This document shows, in pieces, positions 12,459 to 13,360 of a DNA stretch of 13,360 nucleotides. The stretch comes from Xanthobacteraceae bacterium (lineage in GTDB: Bacteria; Pseudomonadota; Alphaproteobacteria; Rhizobiales; Xanthobacteraceae). Where the stretch lies: the NCBI GenBank assembly GCA_030037185.1, contig JASHRR010000815.1:1-13360 (forward strand), in the 5' to 3' direction. How positions within the stretch are numbered: the first letter of the stretch is position 1; every line of letters begins with the position of its first letter. The position numbers were made by a program, and so were the translations under genes. Below the pieces are notes generated by a model, which was given only the letters and a program-made list of their open reading frames with translations, did no database searches and had not been told where the DNA came from.

Positions 12459-13196
12459 GTGTTCACCCCAACGTCGCCGTCGGACCAGCCTGAAACTCCT
12501 CGCGGCAGAGAGTCTCAGCATTGCGCCATAACAGATGGCAAGATTGCCTTTTTGTGGTGGTTCATTCACGGGAACATTGTGACGCCGGAGAGCTGGAATG
12601 CGCTGCTCCAGGCGTATGTTCTCTGCGAGCGCCATGCGTGGGCGCGTCTCAGCGTCGAAATGTCGTTCAGCGAACGGCACTTCCTAGGGCCTGTCACTCA
12701 CAATCAGGCATTGGTCGAAAAGTCTTTTCAGGCGATTGAAACGCGCCACGGCATCGGCCTGCGCTCACCCGAGCGGCCGCTGCAGGGAAAACGTCCGTGT
12801 TTTCTCTGCGTGTTGAATATCAGACATGCAGGAGCGGGGGCAGCTCCGCCAACGCCACTAGCTCTCGGCCGGGACAGTAGCTGCCTAGGTTCCTTCGCGA
12901 TCGACCGGTCAGCGCTGTGGCCTCCGAAGGTTTGCGCGGTCTGCCGGGGCGCGGTGAGCCGCCCGAGTCGCCGGCGACCGCCCCTTCTCCCTGATTTGAA
13001 ATCCCGCCAGCTGGCCGACCTTTTTTGGCAACAAGCCACCCTGGAGAAGCTGCCTGTGCGATTCGCGGGGTACGACGAGTCCTTTGTAGCGGCAGCCAAC
13101 GCGTCGACTGATCACGACCCCGCGGCACTTGTGTCTGGGACTGGTTGGTTCAGCGCCTGGCATCCGTTGGTTGCTTTGCCTAGCAACTCGGCTTGA
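12459..13196 (+). CDS. Cys-rich, probable metal-binding protein (245 aa) under riboswitch 7
   Basis: The gene starts at GTG 12459, six bases after the AGGAG that riboswitch 7 can hide; the frame is open a little further upstream but that part is the riboswitch itself. The 245-residue product has four Cys/His groups: Cys22; Cys56-x2-His59 in LCERHAWARL; Cys114-x2-Cys117 in RPCFLCVL; and Cys159-x2-Cys162 in KVCAVCRG. The pattern of C-x2-C paired with C-x2-HAW resembles zinc-ribbon-like families such as DUF6062, but I cannot assign it. Aromatic-rich stretches (FLWWFIHGN, DLFWQQ) fit a helical fold. No membrane segment or signal peptide is clear. The next gene, a probable dynamin-like GTPase, begins 14 bases later, so the two are almost certainly one operon and may act together. 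Confidence 0.75.
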   Translation: MFTPTSPSDQPETPRGRESQHCAITDGKIAFLWWFIHGNIVTPESWNALLQAYVLCERHAWARLSVEMSFSERHFLGPVTHNQALVEKSFQAIETRHGIGLRSPERPLQGKRPCFLCVLNIRHAGAGAAPPTPLALGRDSSCLGSFAIDRSALWPPKVCAVCRGAVSRPSRRRPPLLPDLKSRQLADLFWQQATLEKLPVRFAGYDESFVAAANASTDHDPAALVSGTGWFSAWHPLVALPSNSA

Positions 13197-13210
13197 CCGG
13201 AGAGGTACGC

Positions 13211-13360
13211 ATGGATTTGCGGGACTACGAGCAGACCAAGTTCGCTATCGCTGAGATATTGCGAGGCCTCTCCCGCGTGATTCCTGACCATCACGCCGAG
13301 TGGCGCGAATACTTGCGAGATCTCTTCAGACGGCTTGCGGAGGATCGCTTTAATTTGGTG
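13211..13360 (+). CDS. Probable dynamin-like GTPase, N-terminus (cut by window edge)
   Basis: The first 50 codons are visible, starting MDLRDYEQTKFAIAEILR and ending FRRLAEDRFNLV at the edge. Bacterial dynamin-family GTPases often have a short helical lead ending in EDRFNLVVVG, which runs into the G1 P-loop (GRFxxGKST); the visible part stops exactly before that motif, so the call rests on the lead sequence alone. Such proteins bind GTP and remodel or tether membranes. GGAGAGG lies 5 bases before the ATG. It follows the Cys-rich gene by 14 bases, placing it under riboswitch 7. The next bases of the contig would settle the call. Confidence 0.6.
   Translation, partial: MDLRDYEQTKFAIAEILRGLSRVIPDHHAEWREYLRDLFRRLAEDRFNLV

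Noticed and set aside
1..13360. tRNA or rRNA genes, CRISPR arrays, complete insertion sequences or attachment sites
   Set aside because: No cloverleaf, regularly spaced repeat, transposase or terminal inverted repeat pair was seen on either strand.

Overview
The window reads like a piece of an accessory region from an alphaproteobacterium of the Rhizobiales, most likely Bradyrhizobium-like. The basis is moderately high G+C, a conserved small protein beginning MCDYSLH that I associate with that group, and a rhizobial-type pair of short MutS-like ATPases. This assignment comes from recognition only; no search was run.

The organising element is an RNA motif that occurs seven times, on both strands. 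Its layout is P1 hairpin with a GGAGT(T/C) loop, then AAC-type linker, then P2 (GCC...GGC), then TGATGACTCCT or AATGACTCCT. This is the fluoride riboswitch (crcB motif). Each copy lies just downstream of a sigma70-like promoter. In nearly every copy the 3' aptamer strand (CTCCT...) can alternatively pair with a purine-rich Shine-Dalgarno strand, which predicts translation being switched on when fluoride binds. No fluoride exporter (CrcB or CLC-F) is recognisable in the window, so the switches seem to drive a set of non-transport genes.

Layout from left to right. (1) Minus strand: an edge-truncated frame behind riboswitch 1; an FtsH-type AAA+ protease with an altered pore loop behind riboswitch 2; and two small unknown proteins plus a short coupled reading frame behind riboswitch 3. 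(2) About 3.6-4.2 kb, minus strand: a decayed PIF1/RecD-like helicase gene. (3) Plus strand: riboswitch 4 ahead of a long frame ending in the MCDYSLH protein, and riboswitch 5 immediately ahead of a 256-residue protein with an ADP-ribosyltransferase-like R-S-E motif pattern. (4) Minus strand, 6.8-12.0 kb: riboswitch 6, then a terminator, a MutS-like gene broken by two homopolymer frameshifts, an intact MutS-like gene overlapping it by ATGA, a GrpB-family gene, and an orphan Wzt/KpsT-like ABC ATPase. (5) Plus strand, right end: riboswitch 7 ahead of a Cys-rich probable metal-binding protein and, 14 bases later, the start of a probable dynamin-like GTPase cut by the window edge.

Taken together, this looks like a fluoride-responsive stress island whose outputs are protein quality control, membrane remodelling, a possible ADP-ribosyl transfer enzyme and MutS-type nucleic-acid ATPases rather than fluoride export. 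Decay (helicase remnant, split MutS gene, short frames behind switches) is mixed in. The riboswitch assignment is strong; the idea that the genes form one functional system is inference.
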